A stretch of 64,000 bases of DNA from NCBI RefSeq assembly GCF_021190955.1, contig NZ_JAIOAO010000003.1, positions 620,001 to 684,000 of the forward strand, written 5' to 3'. This stretch comes from Parachryseolinea silvisoli (GTDB lineage: Bacteria; Bacteroidota; Bacteroidia; Cytophagales; Cyclobacteriaceae). The number at the start of each line of letters is the position of its first letter. Within the stretch, counting starts at the first letter, position 1. The notes under the pieces were generated by a model that was not told the DNA's origin, ran no database searches, and was given only the letters and a program-made list of their open reading frames with translations. Shown piece after piece: positions 48,823 to 56,681 of the stretch. Both the position numbers and the translations under genes were made by a program.

Positions 48823-49189
48823 TTATAAAATAGCTTCGATTGTCTTGTCTCGCGCAACGACAAGGGTATAGTTCATTTTTCCCAGTAGTTGCAGAATCAG
48901 ATGCCAGTGCAGGTCAAAATATCGATGTAATTCCTGGAGCGTCGTATTGCCAATTTCAAAATGAACAATCTTAGGCTGTTCTTTCGAAACCAGACACCGA
49001 TGGAAGAAATCGGCATCTTTCGTCAAAATGATTTTGATTGTGCTCGAGGGCGTAAGACCAGATCTCACGATCCTTCATGGAACCGTCGAGGTCAACAACA
49101 AACGTAAACTGAGGAGAATGAAAGAACCGGAAAAACCGAGGTAAGTTTACGTCAACGAGAAATGCAAGCTCCTCATTATTTTCTGACAT
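48823..49189 (-). pseudogene. DUF5615-family PIN-like toxin, frameshifted
   Basis: The first frame (from 49189) reads LAFLVDVNLPRFFRFFHS and EIWSYALEHN, the N-terminal half of DUF5615 proteins. The second half continues in another frame as IKIILTKDADFFHRCL and VHFEIGNTTLQELHRYF, down to 48823. The join falls near 49031-49045, where one extra base in the AATCAAAATCATTTT stretch breaks the reading. Together the parts match a full-length protein of about 115 residues. It is paired with a DUF433 gene, 2 nt apart. A sequencing error is the main alternative. Confidence 0.8.
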
Positions 49190-49191
49190 GG

Positions 49192-49428
49192 TCAGGCTTG
49201 CAACGAGATGATTTTAACATCCTTGTCCAGGAACCTGGAGGCAAACTGTATACAAGCAAGAATGTCTTTTGAGTCGAGGAAGGGGTAAGCCTTTAGTATA
49301 TTTTCCTGCGATTCGCCCGCAGCCAAATACTCCATAACGGTTTTTACTGTAATCCGCAGCCCTCTGACAATAGGTTTACCATTGCAAATGTCGGGATTGA
49401 TCGATATTCTGTCCATTAGGTTTTCCAT
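49192..49428 (-). CDS. DUF433-family antitoxin
   Basis: A 78-residue protein: ISINPDICNGKPIVRGLRIT is the DUF433 signature, followed by a helix-turn-helix-like part (VKTVMEYLAAGESQENIL, AYPFLDSKDILACI). DUF433 proteins are usually the partner of DUF5615 PIN-like proteins and act as antitoxin and repressor. Here the gene is intact while the toxin gene is frameshifted, as expected if the toxin was inactivated first. It lies between two serine-synthesis genes. Confidence 0.88.
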   Translation of the reverse strand: MENLMDRISINPDICNGKPIVRGLRITVKTVMEYLAAGESQENILKAYPFLDSKDILACIQFASRFLDKDVKIISLQA

Positions 49429-49499
49429 ACCTCAATATACGGAATTTTGTTATGAAAGTTTATCCGTGCCGGCAGAATATAATACTCCACATTTCCCCA

Positions 49500-51392
49500 T
49501 TAATACAACACCCGGAATTTTATGGTATGCTCGATGGCCCGCAGCTTCGCGATCACATCCTTGTTGTACTCTTTGTTGATGTCGGTGATCACATAACCTA
49601 CCAGCTCGTTGGTCTTCAGGTATTGGCCGGCGATGTTGATGCCGTGATCGGCCAGCGTCTGGTTGATCTTTGCCAGGATACCCGGTACGTTGTTGTGTAT
49701 GTGGATCAGGCGGTGTGCATCCGTCAGAATCGGCAACGTCAGGTTCGGGAAGTTAACGCTGTTTGACGTGCTGCCGGTATTGATATAGTCCATGATCTTG
49801 CCCGGCACAAAGCGACCGATGTTCTCTTGCGCCTCGGCGGTGCTGCCACCGATGTGCGGCGTGAGAATGGTATTGGGCAGGCCCCGCAGCTCGTTGATAA
49901 ACTCTTCGTCGTTACTCACCGGCTCGTAGGGGAATACGTCGATGGCTGTACCCGCTACTTTTCCGCTCAGGACGTTATCACGTAGCGCCTGTATGTCGAC
50001 TACATGTCCACGGCTGAGGTTGATAAAGATCACGCCCTTCTTCATCAGCGCGAATTCTTTCGCGCCGATCAGGTTCGCGTTTGACTTACGGCCGTCTACG
50101 TGCATCGAGATCACATCGGCTTGCTCCAGCACTTCTTCCATCGACTTGCACTTCACGGCATTGCCCAGTGACAGGCGCTCTTCCGTGTCGTAGTACAGTA
50201 CTTTCATGCCCAGCGATTCGGCAATGACCGACAGCTGTGTGCCGATGTTGCCGTAACCGATCATGCCAAGCTTTTTGCCACGCACTTCAAAGCTACCTTT
50301 AGCAGATTTGTCCCATACGCCCTGGTGCATCTTTGTCGACTTGTCCACGATGCCACGCATCAGCATGATCATTTCGGCCACGGCCAGCTCTACCACCGAG
50401 CGGGTGTTGCTGAAGGGCGCGTTGAAGACGGCTATGCCGCGGCGTGTAGCCTCTTTGAGGTCGATCTGGTTGGTGCCGATACAGAATGCGCCGATCGTCA
50501 TCAGGCGGTTGGCGTGTTCAAGTACCTTCGCCGTCACCATGGTCTTGGAACGGATACCGAGTACCGATACATCTTTGATCTTTTCGATCAGCTCGTCTTC
50601 CGTCATGGCGGCGTGGTAGGTTTCCACGTTAAAGCCTTCGGCACGCAGCAGCTCGACAGCGACCGGGTGGACATTCTCCAGCAACAAGATGTTGATGCGG
50701 TTCTTCGGGTAGGATATCGCGGTATTCAATTTGTTCAGATAAAGGAATTCGTCCAGGCTCGGCGTAACATGGTCGGCCTTGCTTTTTACGTTTTCACGGG
50801 CCACGTTTTCAGTAAACGCGAAGAACTTGTTGGCAAGTCCGGCTTGCTTGATTTCGTAGTCCGTATAACCATCACCGATAACGTAAATGTCGCCTTCGAG
50901 GTTCAGTTTCTGCAGTTGGGTAACCTTGCCGCCATTGGCGGATAGCGGGTTCTCCGTGTCGAAGCCGATCACCTTCCCGTCGCTGTCAAAGCGAAACTCG
51001 TTGGCCAGGATGTTCTCTGGCTTGATGCCAAACTCCGTAACAATCGGCTCGATGAATTCCCGGAAACCGTTTGAAACGATGTAAATGTTGTCGGCGTATT
51101 TCTGAAAGAACTCTTTGTTGCGCTTAAACGATTCGGACACGCTGCCTTTCAGGCGCGCGATTAACGCCGGCAGGTGGTGTTGGCTGGGGGCCAGCAGCTG
51201 TAGCCGTTGCTCCAATGACTCGCGAAATGATATCGAGCCGTCCATACCCTGGTTGGTGATGGCGACAATTTTGTTTTTGCGCTCCTCTTGTTCAGGGTGA
51301 TCCTGTAAGGAGATGTCGGCCAACACATCGAATGCTTCTACTTTTGTAAAGGTGCTATCAAAGTCGATGACAAAATACTTGTTCAGCTTCAT
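49500..51392 (-). CDS. serA: SerB-SerA fusion: HAD phosphoserine phosphatase plus 3-phosphoglycerate dehydrogenase
   Basis: A 630-residue two-enzyme protein. Residues 1-215 are a HAD phosphatase: YFVIDFDSTFTKVEAFD (Asp nucleophile), IVSNGF and VIGDGYTD. Residues 230-540 are a D-isomer dehydrogenase: GIRSKTMVTAKVL, MIGYGNIGTQLSVIAESLG (NAD site), NLSRGHVVD and LTPHIGGSTAEAQ with the catalytic His. Residues 555-630 form an ACT domain (IHIHNNVPGILAKINQTLAD), which normally gives serine feedback. The fusion joins the first and third steps of serine synthesis; the middle step is the SerC-like gene downstream. Confidence 0.93.
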   Translation of the reverse strand: MKLNKYFVIDFDSTFTKVEAFDVLADISLQDHPEQEERKNKIVAITNQGMDGSISFRESLEQRLQLLAPSQHHLPALIARLKGSVSESFKRNKEFFQKYADNIYIVSNGFREFIEPIVTEFGIKPENILANEFRFDSDGKVIGFDTENPLSANGGKVTQLQKLNLEGDIYVIGDGYTDYEIKQAGLANKFFAFTENVARENVKSKADHVTPSLDEFLYLNKLNTAISYPKNRINILLLENVHPVAVELLRAEGFNVETYHAAMTEDELIEKIKDVSVLGIRSKTMVTAKVLEHANRLMTIGAFCIGTNQIDLKEATRRGIAVFNAPFSNTRSVVELAVAEMIMLMRGIVDKSTKMHQGVWDKSAKGSFEVRGKKLGMIGYGNIGTQLSVIAESLGMKVLYYDTEERLSLGNAVKCKSMEEVLEQADVISMHVDGRKSNANLIGAKEFALMKKGVIFINLSRGHVVDIQALRDNVLSGKVAGTAIDVFPYEPVSNDEEFINELRGLPNTILTPHIGGSTAEAQENIGRFVPGKIMDYINTGSTSNSVNFPNLTLPILTDAHRLIHIHNNVPGILAKINQTLADHGINIAGQYLKTNELVGYVITDINKEYNKDVIAKLRAIEHTIKFRVLY

Positions 51393-51491
51393 GGGTAGGA
51401 AATGAAGCGCAAATGTAATTTATCCTGTACGATGTACGATGTGATAGGCCCTATTTTAATTGCCCTAACGGTTGTCCGTTGGTGCCGGTGC

Positions 51492-51929
51492 TCACAGCGG
51501 TAAATGCATGACTACGGCCGACGTACTACACACATACGAGAATTCAGACGACGCCTTGATAGCGTCAGGCACTGCTTCGCGCGCTACGTCGGTGAACCCT
51601 TTCTTCAGAAAGAAGCCGCGTGCACGCTCGGTGAGTAAATATATACCTTTCAGTCCGCGACCACGCGCTTCGGCTAACAAATATTCGGTAATGTTTGTGC
51701 CAACGGCCTGGCCACGTATACCGAGCTTCACAGACAGGGAGCGAAGCAATGCGTACGTGTCATATACTTCGAGTGCGCCCGTGCCCACGAGTTGGTCGCC
51801 TTCATAGTAGCCCACGAGTAGATCGCGTGTATAGTCGAGATCGTCCGCGGGCAAACCCGAGGCACGCAGCAACGTGCGAAAAGATTCAAAACGTTCTGCA
51901 GTGTCGATGAGTCGATAGGTCAGTTCCAT
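51492..51929 (-). CDS. arsN2: ArsN2-like GNAT acetyltransferase
   Basis: A 145-residue GNAT protein. LPADDLDYTRDLLVGYYEGD matches the opening of ArsN2, and LSVKLGIRGQAVGTNITEYL holds the acetyl-CoA loop; LLTERARGFFLKKGF is the family C-terminal motif. ArsN-type enzymes acetylate organoarsenicals or related toxicants. It lies 17 nt after arsR on the same strand and is the only effector in this small ars unit. ATG 51929 was chosen since upstream residues overlap arsR. Confidence 0.82.
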   Translation of the reverse strand: MELTYRLIDTAERFESFRTLLRASGLPADDLDYTRDLLVGYYEGDQLVGTGALEVYDTYALLRSLSVKLGIRGQAVGTNITEYLLAEARGRGLKGIYLLTERARGFFLKKGFTDVAREAVPDAIKASSEFSYVCSTSAVVMHLPL

Positions 51930-51946
51930 GCGGCTAATGTAAGGGA

Positions 51947-52306
51947 TCAATTCGGCGAATGCATAACGACCGCGGAAGTTTCCTGCGTTTCCGAAGGCGT
52001 ACAATGCAGGAAGAGATTGCCCAGCGCCATACGCGCGCGGTTCCAGATCTTTTCGTTAATCGAATAATGTACGCTGGGGCCATCGTTGTGGCCTTTGATC
52101 AACCCCGCCTGCCGAAGGGCCTTCAGGTGCTGCGAAATCGTTGCCTGGGACAGGGGCAGGCCGTCGACGATATCGCCGCACAGGCAACGTCGGCGTTGCG
52201 CCAGGAACTGCAAGATGGCAATGCGCGCCGGATGCCCGAGCGCATGAGCATATTCGGCCAAATGTAGCTGCGCCGGCGTAAAACCGTCGATTTTACTTGC
52301 CCCCAT
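51947..52306 (-). CDS. arsR: ArsR-family metalloid-responsive repressor
   Basis: A 119-residue winged-helix repressor. AEYAHALGHPARIAILQFLA opens the fold, CLCGDIVDGLPLSQATISQH is the metal-loop and recognition helix with the Cys pair, and LKALRQAGLIKGHNDGPSVH forms the wing. It probably binds As(III) or a similar thiophilic ion through Cys residues. It likely represses itself and arsN2 through the palindrome at 52321-52336. Confidence 0.92.
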   Translation of the reverse strand: MGASKIDGFTPAQLHLAEYAHALGHPARIAILQFLAQRRRCLCGDIVDGLPLSQATISQHLKALRQAGLIKGHNDGPSVHYSINEKIWNRARMALGNLFLHCTPSETQETSAVVMHSPN

Positions 52307-52320
52307 AGGTAGTTGGTTAG

Positions 52321-52336
52321 ATCGTAATAATACGAT
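52321..52336. promoter_or_regulatory. ArsR-type operator palindrome
   Basis: ATCGTA (52321-52326), ATAA, TACGAT (52331-52336) is a perfect inverted repeat. It covers the -10 element of the arsR promoter and lies 14 nt before the arsR start, ideal for autorepression. Confidence 0.72.
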
Positions 52337-52355
52337 TTATCTGGGGCGTTGTCAA
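52327..52355 (-). promoter_or_regulatory. Sigma-70-like promoter of arsR-arsN2
   Basis: Minus strand: TTGACA (52355-52350), 17 nt, TATTAT (52332-52327). The spacing and the -35 hexamer match the classic E. coli consensus rather than the Bacteroidota TTTG/TAnnTTTG form. Transcription would start near 52320. Confidence 0.6.
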
Positions 52356-52446
52356 CCCCCATTTTTTAAGGTTGTGGGGTGCCAGGGTCTGATTGATAAT
52401 TTTCTGGATAGAGGGTGTTAAAGTGCCACTTGAACCAAGGATGTCT

Positions 52447-52608
52447 GGGTCTTTTCTCAGTCCTTTAGCACTGACTTATATCTGGCTATAGTCTGACTAT
52501 ACACTGACTCAATACTGAGACATCTCAGGGTCTTGTCCTGGTCCTTTAGGACTAGCTTATCGCTAGCTTAATACTAGCGCAACACTAGCTTGAGTCTACC
52601 GTATCCCG
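52447..52608. repeat. 81-bp tandem duplication with two 11-bp-periodic arrays
   Basis: Unit 1 (52447-52527) and unit 2 (52528-52608) align without gaps from GGGTCTT through GTCCTTTAG. In unit 1, CTGAC/CTGGC/CTGAG boxes start at 52471, 52482, 52493, 52504 and 52515. In unit 2, CTAGC boxes start at 52552, 52563, 52574 and 52585, with a degenerate CTACC at 52596. Every box is exactly 11 bp from the next. The box sequence changed together in all copies of a unit. No coding potential is seen. Confidence 0.85.
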
Positions 52609-52633
52609 CCTTTAACCACCTCTGAAAAGCAGA

Positions 52634-52656
52634 AGGCTGTCCTGATTGGACAGCCT
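52634..52656 (-). terminator. Hairpin after the transketolase C-half gene
   Basis: AGGCTGTCC (52634-52642), TGATT, GGACAGCCT (52648-52656), 28 nt past the stop codon. The following T run is poor, so termination strength is uncertain. Confidence 0.6.
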
Positions 52657-52683
52657 CCCTGTAAAATGTACGGCCTAAACCGA

Positions 52684-53640
52684 TTATTTCTTCTTACGTT
52701 GAATCGCCTTTTCTGCTGCAGCTACGATGTTTTTAGGAGTCAACCCGTATTTCTCCAGCAGCTGCGTGGGCGTGCCGCTCTCACCAAAAGAGTCGTTTAC
52801 GGCAACCATTTCGATCGGCAGCGGGTTGTGACGTGCCAATACCTGGGCAACGGCGTCACCCAGACCACCATTGATCTGGTGCTCTTCGGCCGTTACCACA
52901 CAGCCGGTCTTGCTCGCAGAGGTCAGAATGGCTTCTACATCCAGTGGTTTGATGGTGTGGATGTTGATCAGCTCCACGCTGATGCCTTTCTCGGCTAGGA
53001 TCGCTTCGGCCTCAACAGCTTGCCATACCATGTGGCCGCAGGCAAAGATCGTTACGTCTTTGCCGTCCAGCATCTTGTCGGCTTTGCCGATGGTGAAGGG
53101 GCGGTCAGCGGTAAAGATCGGCCAGTTGGGACGGCCAAAGCGCAGGTAAGCGGGGCCGTGGTGTGAGCCCAACGCGATCGTAGCGGCTTTGGTCTGGGCA
53201 TAATCACACGGTACGATTACCGTCATGCCCGGCAGCATCTTCATCATGCCGATATCTTCCAGAATCTGGTGCGTGGCACCGTCTTCACCCAGGGTGAGGC
53301 CGGCGTGTGACGCGCAGATCTTTACGTTTTTATCTGAGTAAGCAACGGACTGGCGGATTTGGTCATACACACGGCCGGTCGAGAAGTTGGCAAAAGTACC
53401 GGTGAACGGAATCTTGTCGCCAATCGCCATACCCGCCGCCATGCCGATCATGTTTGCTTCGGCAATACCGATCTGGAAAAAGCGTTCAGGGAATTCCTTC
53501 TTGAAGGCATCCATCTTTAGCGATCCGGTCAGGTCGGCGCAAAGCGCTACCACGTTCGGATTCTGTTTGCCCAGTTCGTGCAGCCCGACGCCAAAGCCCG
53601 AGCGTGTGTCTTTCTTTTCAGTGAAGGTGAATTTGGTCAT
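52684..53640 (-). CDS. Transketolase C-terminal half (split type)
   Basis: A 318-residue protein with the Pyr and C-terminal domains of transketolase: [37 protein letters not shown] with the ThDP-activating Glu, and [14 protein letters not shown]. The ThDP-binding N-terminal half must come from another gene; in many Bacteroidota it is directly upstream, but here the upstream neighbour is a VWA gene. The enzyme belongs to the non-oxidative pentose phosphate pathway. Confidence 0.9.
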   Translation of the reverse strand: MTKFTFTEKKDTRSGFGVGLHELGKQNPNVVALCADLTGSLKMDAFKKEFPERFFQIGIAEANMIGMAAGMAIGDKIPFTGTFANFSTGRVYDQIRQSVAYSDKNVKICASHAGLTLGEDGATHQILEDIGMMKMLPGMTVIVPCDYAQTKAATIALGSHHGPAYLRFGRPNWPIFTADRPFTIGKADKMLDGKDVTIFACGHMVWQAVEAEAILAEKGISVELINIHTIKPLDVEAILTSASKTGCVVTAEEHQINGGLGDAVAQVLARHNPLPIEMVAVNDSFGESGTPTQLLEKYGLTPKNIVAAAEKAIQRKKK

Positions 53641-53779
53641 GGAGATAGTAGCGTTGTTTCGTCTGTCCCGTCTACCGACAGGCAGGCCCGCACGGTTGGC
53701 ACCGGCAAAGCGTTGCGAAAGTCGTAAATAAATTTCGTATCTGCCAGTGCCCCGGCTGCACTATTTGCCATCGCCCCGG

Positions 53780-55195
53780 TCAGTTAAAGACGTTCACCGT
53801 GGCCGTCTCGCCCGCTTTCAGGGTGAGGGTTCGCGAGCCTGTAAATTTGCTGCCGGCGGCGTTCTTTACGCGAAATACGATCTTGTATTTGCCCGGCAGC
53901 AGCGTCAGCGGGAAGCGTGGCCGGCGGTTATCCAGGTCGCAGACCCATTCCTGGGTGCCGTCGGCCAGGATTTCATACAAGCTGCCAAAGCCGGTGGCAA
54001 TGGTGTTGAGGTTGAGAATGCCCGGCGCCGGCAGGTAGACGTTTTGGATTTTGCCGCCCTGTATATCGATGCTAAACTTGCGGCGGGGGAGGGTCAGCGT
54101 TTCCACTTCATAGGCACCCGCCAGGTAGCGGATGCTCTCGGTACTGCGTTGGACGTTCAGCACCTCTGTTTTTCCTTTCTGTCGCACAATGGCCTCCAGG
54201 TTGCTGTCCGTGCGTCCTTCCTGCTGAATGACCAGGTTGCCCTGCGGCACATCGATGCGTATGGTGTTGTGTTTCCCGTTCTCGAGCGTTACGTTGCGCT
54301 TGATGGTAGGCGGCAACGTATAGACTACCAGGTCGTAATCCACCACGGGATCTACCTGCACCGAGTCCGGACGCCCCTGGGCATCGCGATAGTGCACAAA
54401 GTCGTATAGACCCAATCCCGTAAGCGTGTTGACAAAGCTTACGTTTACATTGGTTTCCGTCGGCTGCCGCTTGGCGTCGAGCAGCTCTACGCTTACCGTA
54501 GTATGGGCAAATGTCGACTCGATGGCTTTGTTCAGTTCGCGGTAAAACTCCTGGGGTGTTTCGGCGCTGATATATTTGCCGGCGCAATCCAGCGTCTTTT
54601 CGGCCCGCAGGCCTAACCCGATGATATAGGGTTTTAGAAATATCCCCGATTTCTGCAATGCGCGCGAGGTGGCGCACACATCGCCCCCGCAGGACTCAAT
54701 GCCGTCGGTAATGAGGATCACAATGTTGCGATAACCCACGCTGTTGCCGGGAAAGTCTTTGGCCGCTTGTTCCAGCGAATAGGTAATGGGGGTAACGCCT
54801 TTGGGCTTGATCTCATCGATCTTGGACATGATCTGCGCATGGTTCCTGGCCTTAAACGGCACCTCCAGCTTGGTGTCCTTGCAGTTGTTGACCTCTTTCA
54901 TGAACTGGTGCCCGTACACACGCAGCGCCAATTCCAGTTTGTCGTTTTGTTTCAGCGAGTCGACTACCTTGGTGAGAATGTTGCGCGCAATGCTCATCTT
55001 GGTCTGGTTGCGCCCCCACGGCTCCAGCATGCTGCCCGAACCATCAAACAGAAACAGGATGCGCGTCTTTTCAGGTAACTTCTGTTGCAGCTTGGTTTGC
55101 GCCACGGAAAACGACCATCCCATCATGCCCACTACCAAACACACCAGCCATTTGACTCGTAACGCTCTGCCCATGATCTCCCTGAAATTGGTCAT
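53780..55195 (-). CDS. Secreted VWA-domain protein
   Basis: A 471-residue protein. A signal peptide (MGRALRVKWLVCLVVGMMGW) follows either ATG 55195 or ATG 55174. The VWA domain at about 40-230 has an intact MIDAS (ILFLFDGSGSMLEPWGR, later PITYSLEQAA, LITDGIESCGG). The C-terminal 220 residues are beta-rich repeats, perhaps carboxypeptidase-regulatory or PEGA-like. It probably binds a partner in a metal-dependent manner at the periplasm or surface. It is divergent from the CBS gene. Confidence 0.8.
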   Translation of the reverse strand: MTNFREIMGRALRVKWLVCLVVGMMGWSFSVAQTKLQQKLPEKTRILFLFDGSGSMLEPWGRNQTKMSIARNILTKVVDSLKQNDKLELALRVYGHQFMKEVNNCKDTKLEVPFKARNHAQIMSKIDEIKPKGVTPITYSLEQAAKDFPGNSVGYRNIVILITDGIESCGGDVCATSRALQKSGIFLKPYIIGLGLRAEKTLDCAGKYISAETPQEFYRELNKAIESTFAHTTVSVELLDAKRQPTETNVNVSFVNTLTGLGLYDFVHYRDAQGRPDSVQVDPVVDYDLVVYTLPPTIKRNVTLENGKHNTIRIDVPQGNLVIQQEGRTDSNLEAIVRQKGKTEVLNVQRSTESIRYLAGAYEVETLTLPRRKFSIDIQGGKIQNVYLPAPGILNLNTIATGFGSLYEILADGTQEWVCDLDNRRPRFPLTLLPGKYKIVFRVKNAAGSKFTGSRTLTLKAGETATVNVFN

Positions 55196-55282
55196 GGACG
55201 CAAGGTCGTGTGGATTTCCCGAAATCACATTGTTTCCAGGCACGAAAATGATTAACTTCTCCTCAAGACAACGCAAACTGGT

Positions 55283-55720
55283 ATGGGAAAAGTCAGAAAC
55301 ATTCTGCAGGCGAAAGGGAACCAGGTTTTCTCGGTCGATCCTACAACGACGGTCTACAGGGCCATCGAGCTTATGTCGGAGAAGAACATCGGCGGGTTAG
55401 TCATCACCGACGCGGATGGAAAGATGCTGGGTATTTTTACCGAACGCGACTACGCCCGGCGTGTGATCTTACAAGGACGTTCGTCAAAAGATACCCTCAT
55501 CAGCGACATTATGACGACGGATCCGGTAACGGTATCGTCAGACAACAGCATCGAGGATTGTATGAAGCTTATGACAGCCAACTTTATCCGCCACTTGCCG
55601 GTGCTCGATAACGACTGTCTCTGCGGCATGATCTCCATCGGCGACGTGGTGCGGAGCATCATCGACGAGCAACGCGGTATTATTGAAGAGCTGGAAGTTT
55701 ACATCACCGGCCACCGGTAA
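55283..55720 (+). CDS. CBS-pair protein
   Basis: A 145-residue protein of two CBS motifs (about 10-65 and 75-130): STVYRAIELM-type opening as TTTVYRAIELMSEKNIGGLV, then DIMTTDPVTVSSDNSIEDCM and LPVLDNDCLCGMISIGDVVR. Stand-alone CBS pairs bind adenosine nucleotides and regulate partner proteins. No partner is obvious; the gene is alone on its strand between leftward genes. Confidence 0.9.
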   Translation: MGKVRNILQAKGNQVFSVDPTTTVYRAIELMSEKNIGGLVITDADGKMLGIFTERDYARRVILQGRSSKDTLISDIMTTDPVTVSSDNSIEDCMKLMTANFIRHLPVLDNDCLCGMISIGDVVRSIIDEQRGIIEELEVYITGHR

Positions 55721-55727
55721 AGAAAAA

Positions 55728-56252
55728 TCAGGCGCTAAACTCCACCCGGTGCAATACGTTCCGCGTCGCGCGGCTGATCAGCAACGTATGCCGTATTGGT
55801 CCACGCACGCACTCGTATACTTCAAAGTCTGTTGCGTCGGCTTCCCAAAAGAAAGCGCCCGCTGCCAGCTCGGTGGCATGCAGTGGCTGCGCGAGCATGG
55901 CCAACGCACGATAGTCAATGCGGCGGCAGACAGTATCTGCTCTGGCCACATTTTTTGAAAAGGCAGTGCGTACCACCGCGCGCAACACAGCGTCGGGGTC
56001 AGCGATATAGGCAAAGTAATGTGTCTCGTGCCCCGAGAGATACTTCACGTTCAATCCTTCTACCTTCTCCAATCGCAGCGCGTGTAAAAACGCTGGCGAC
56101 AGCGTGTCTTGCAACGATGCGTGTAGCACAGCCGGGCCAACCGCCTCGTCTATGGAAGTTGCGGCGTTGGGCGCCTGTTGGCGCTTGTCACACGCTGCCA
56201 ATAAGAAGAGCAACAGCAGTGGTATAGCAGCAAGAAGTCCCCGGCGTGTCAT
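55728..56252 (-). CDS. Lipoprotein of unknown function
   Basis: A 174-residue protein with a lipoprotein signal (MTRRGLLAAIPLLLLFLLAAC). The mature part has no familiar motif; the C-terminal RGPIRHTLLISRATRNVLHR is basic. It starts 7 nt after the TerB-like gene and is convergent with the CBS gene. ATG 56252 is chosen because the signal starts there. Confidence 0.68.
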   Translation of the reverse strand: MTRRGLLAAIPLLLLFLLAACDKRQQAPNAATSIDEAVGPAVLHASLQDTLSPAFLHALRLEKVEGLNVKYLSGHETHYFAYIADPDAVLRAVVRTAFSKNVARADTVCRRIDYRALAMLAQPLHATELAAGAFFWEADATDFEVYECVRGPIRHTLLISRATRNVLHRVEFSA

Positions 56253-56259
56253 GCGAATG

Positions 56260-56625
56260 TTATTTCGATAGTGCAATCAGCTGTGTAAGCGCCTCTAAGG
56301 CTTTGGTCTCCGACGGCGCTACCTGGCCGTCGGCGCGAATGATCTCCTGCATGGTCGTCAGGATCGCTTCGTGGTCGGCGCCATGACCTGGACCGAGTTG
56401 GCGGACCGAAGTCTCCAATAGCTCGGGCAACCGGGCTTTATCGATGGCGTTGTATTCGCGAATGGTGGTATAAAGTTTCTTCTCGAGGTCCGTGCCGGCG
56501 GGGTAGAGGGACGCCATCTTGCTTTTGATGGCAGCTATCTCGGCCGGGTCGTATTGGTTGTCGGCTTGCGACAAGTGCACGTAGAGGAAAACAATAAAGT
56601 CGGGGAAAGAAGAGAGGTTTGCCAT
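56260..56625 (-). CDS. Diverged TerB-like helical protein
   Basis: A 121-residue all-helical protein. IIRADGQVAPSETKALEALT matches the second TerB helix pair; the N-terminal HLSQADNQYDPAEIAAIKSK is the first. It is the second TerB-type gene in the window (the other is at 9.4 kb). Function is not established. It likely shares a transcript with the lipoprotein gene downstream. Confidence 0.7.
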   Translation of the reverse strand: MANLSSFPDFIVFLYVHLSQADNQYDPAEIAAIKSKMASLYPAGTDLEKKLYTTIREYNAIDKARLPELLETSVRQLGPGHGADHEAILTTMQEIIRADGQVAPSETKALEALTQLIALSK

Positions 56626-56681
56626 GATCAGGATATGTAGAAAAGGTTCAGTTCGATGATGTTGCTTTTGTGAATACGATT

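Noticed and set aside
48404-48871. A 155-codon frame on the plus strand between the SerC-like gene and the toxin gene
   Set aside because: Composition is not protein-like and it overlaps the start of the SerC-like gene and the toxin remnant.
53656-53690. CTACCGACAGGCAGG-type sequence upstream of the transketolase C-half gene
   Set aside because: It resembles short sequences scattered in Bacteroidota genomes, but only one copy is in the window, so I could not define a repeat.
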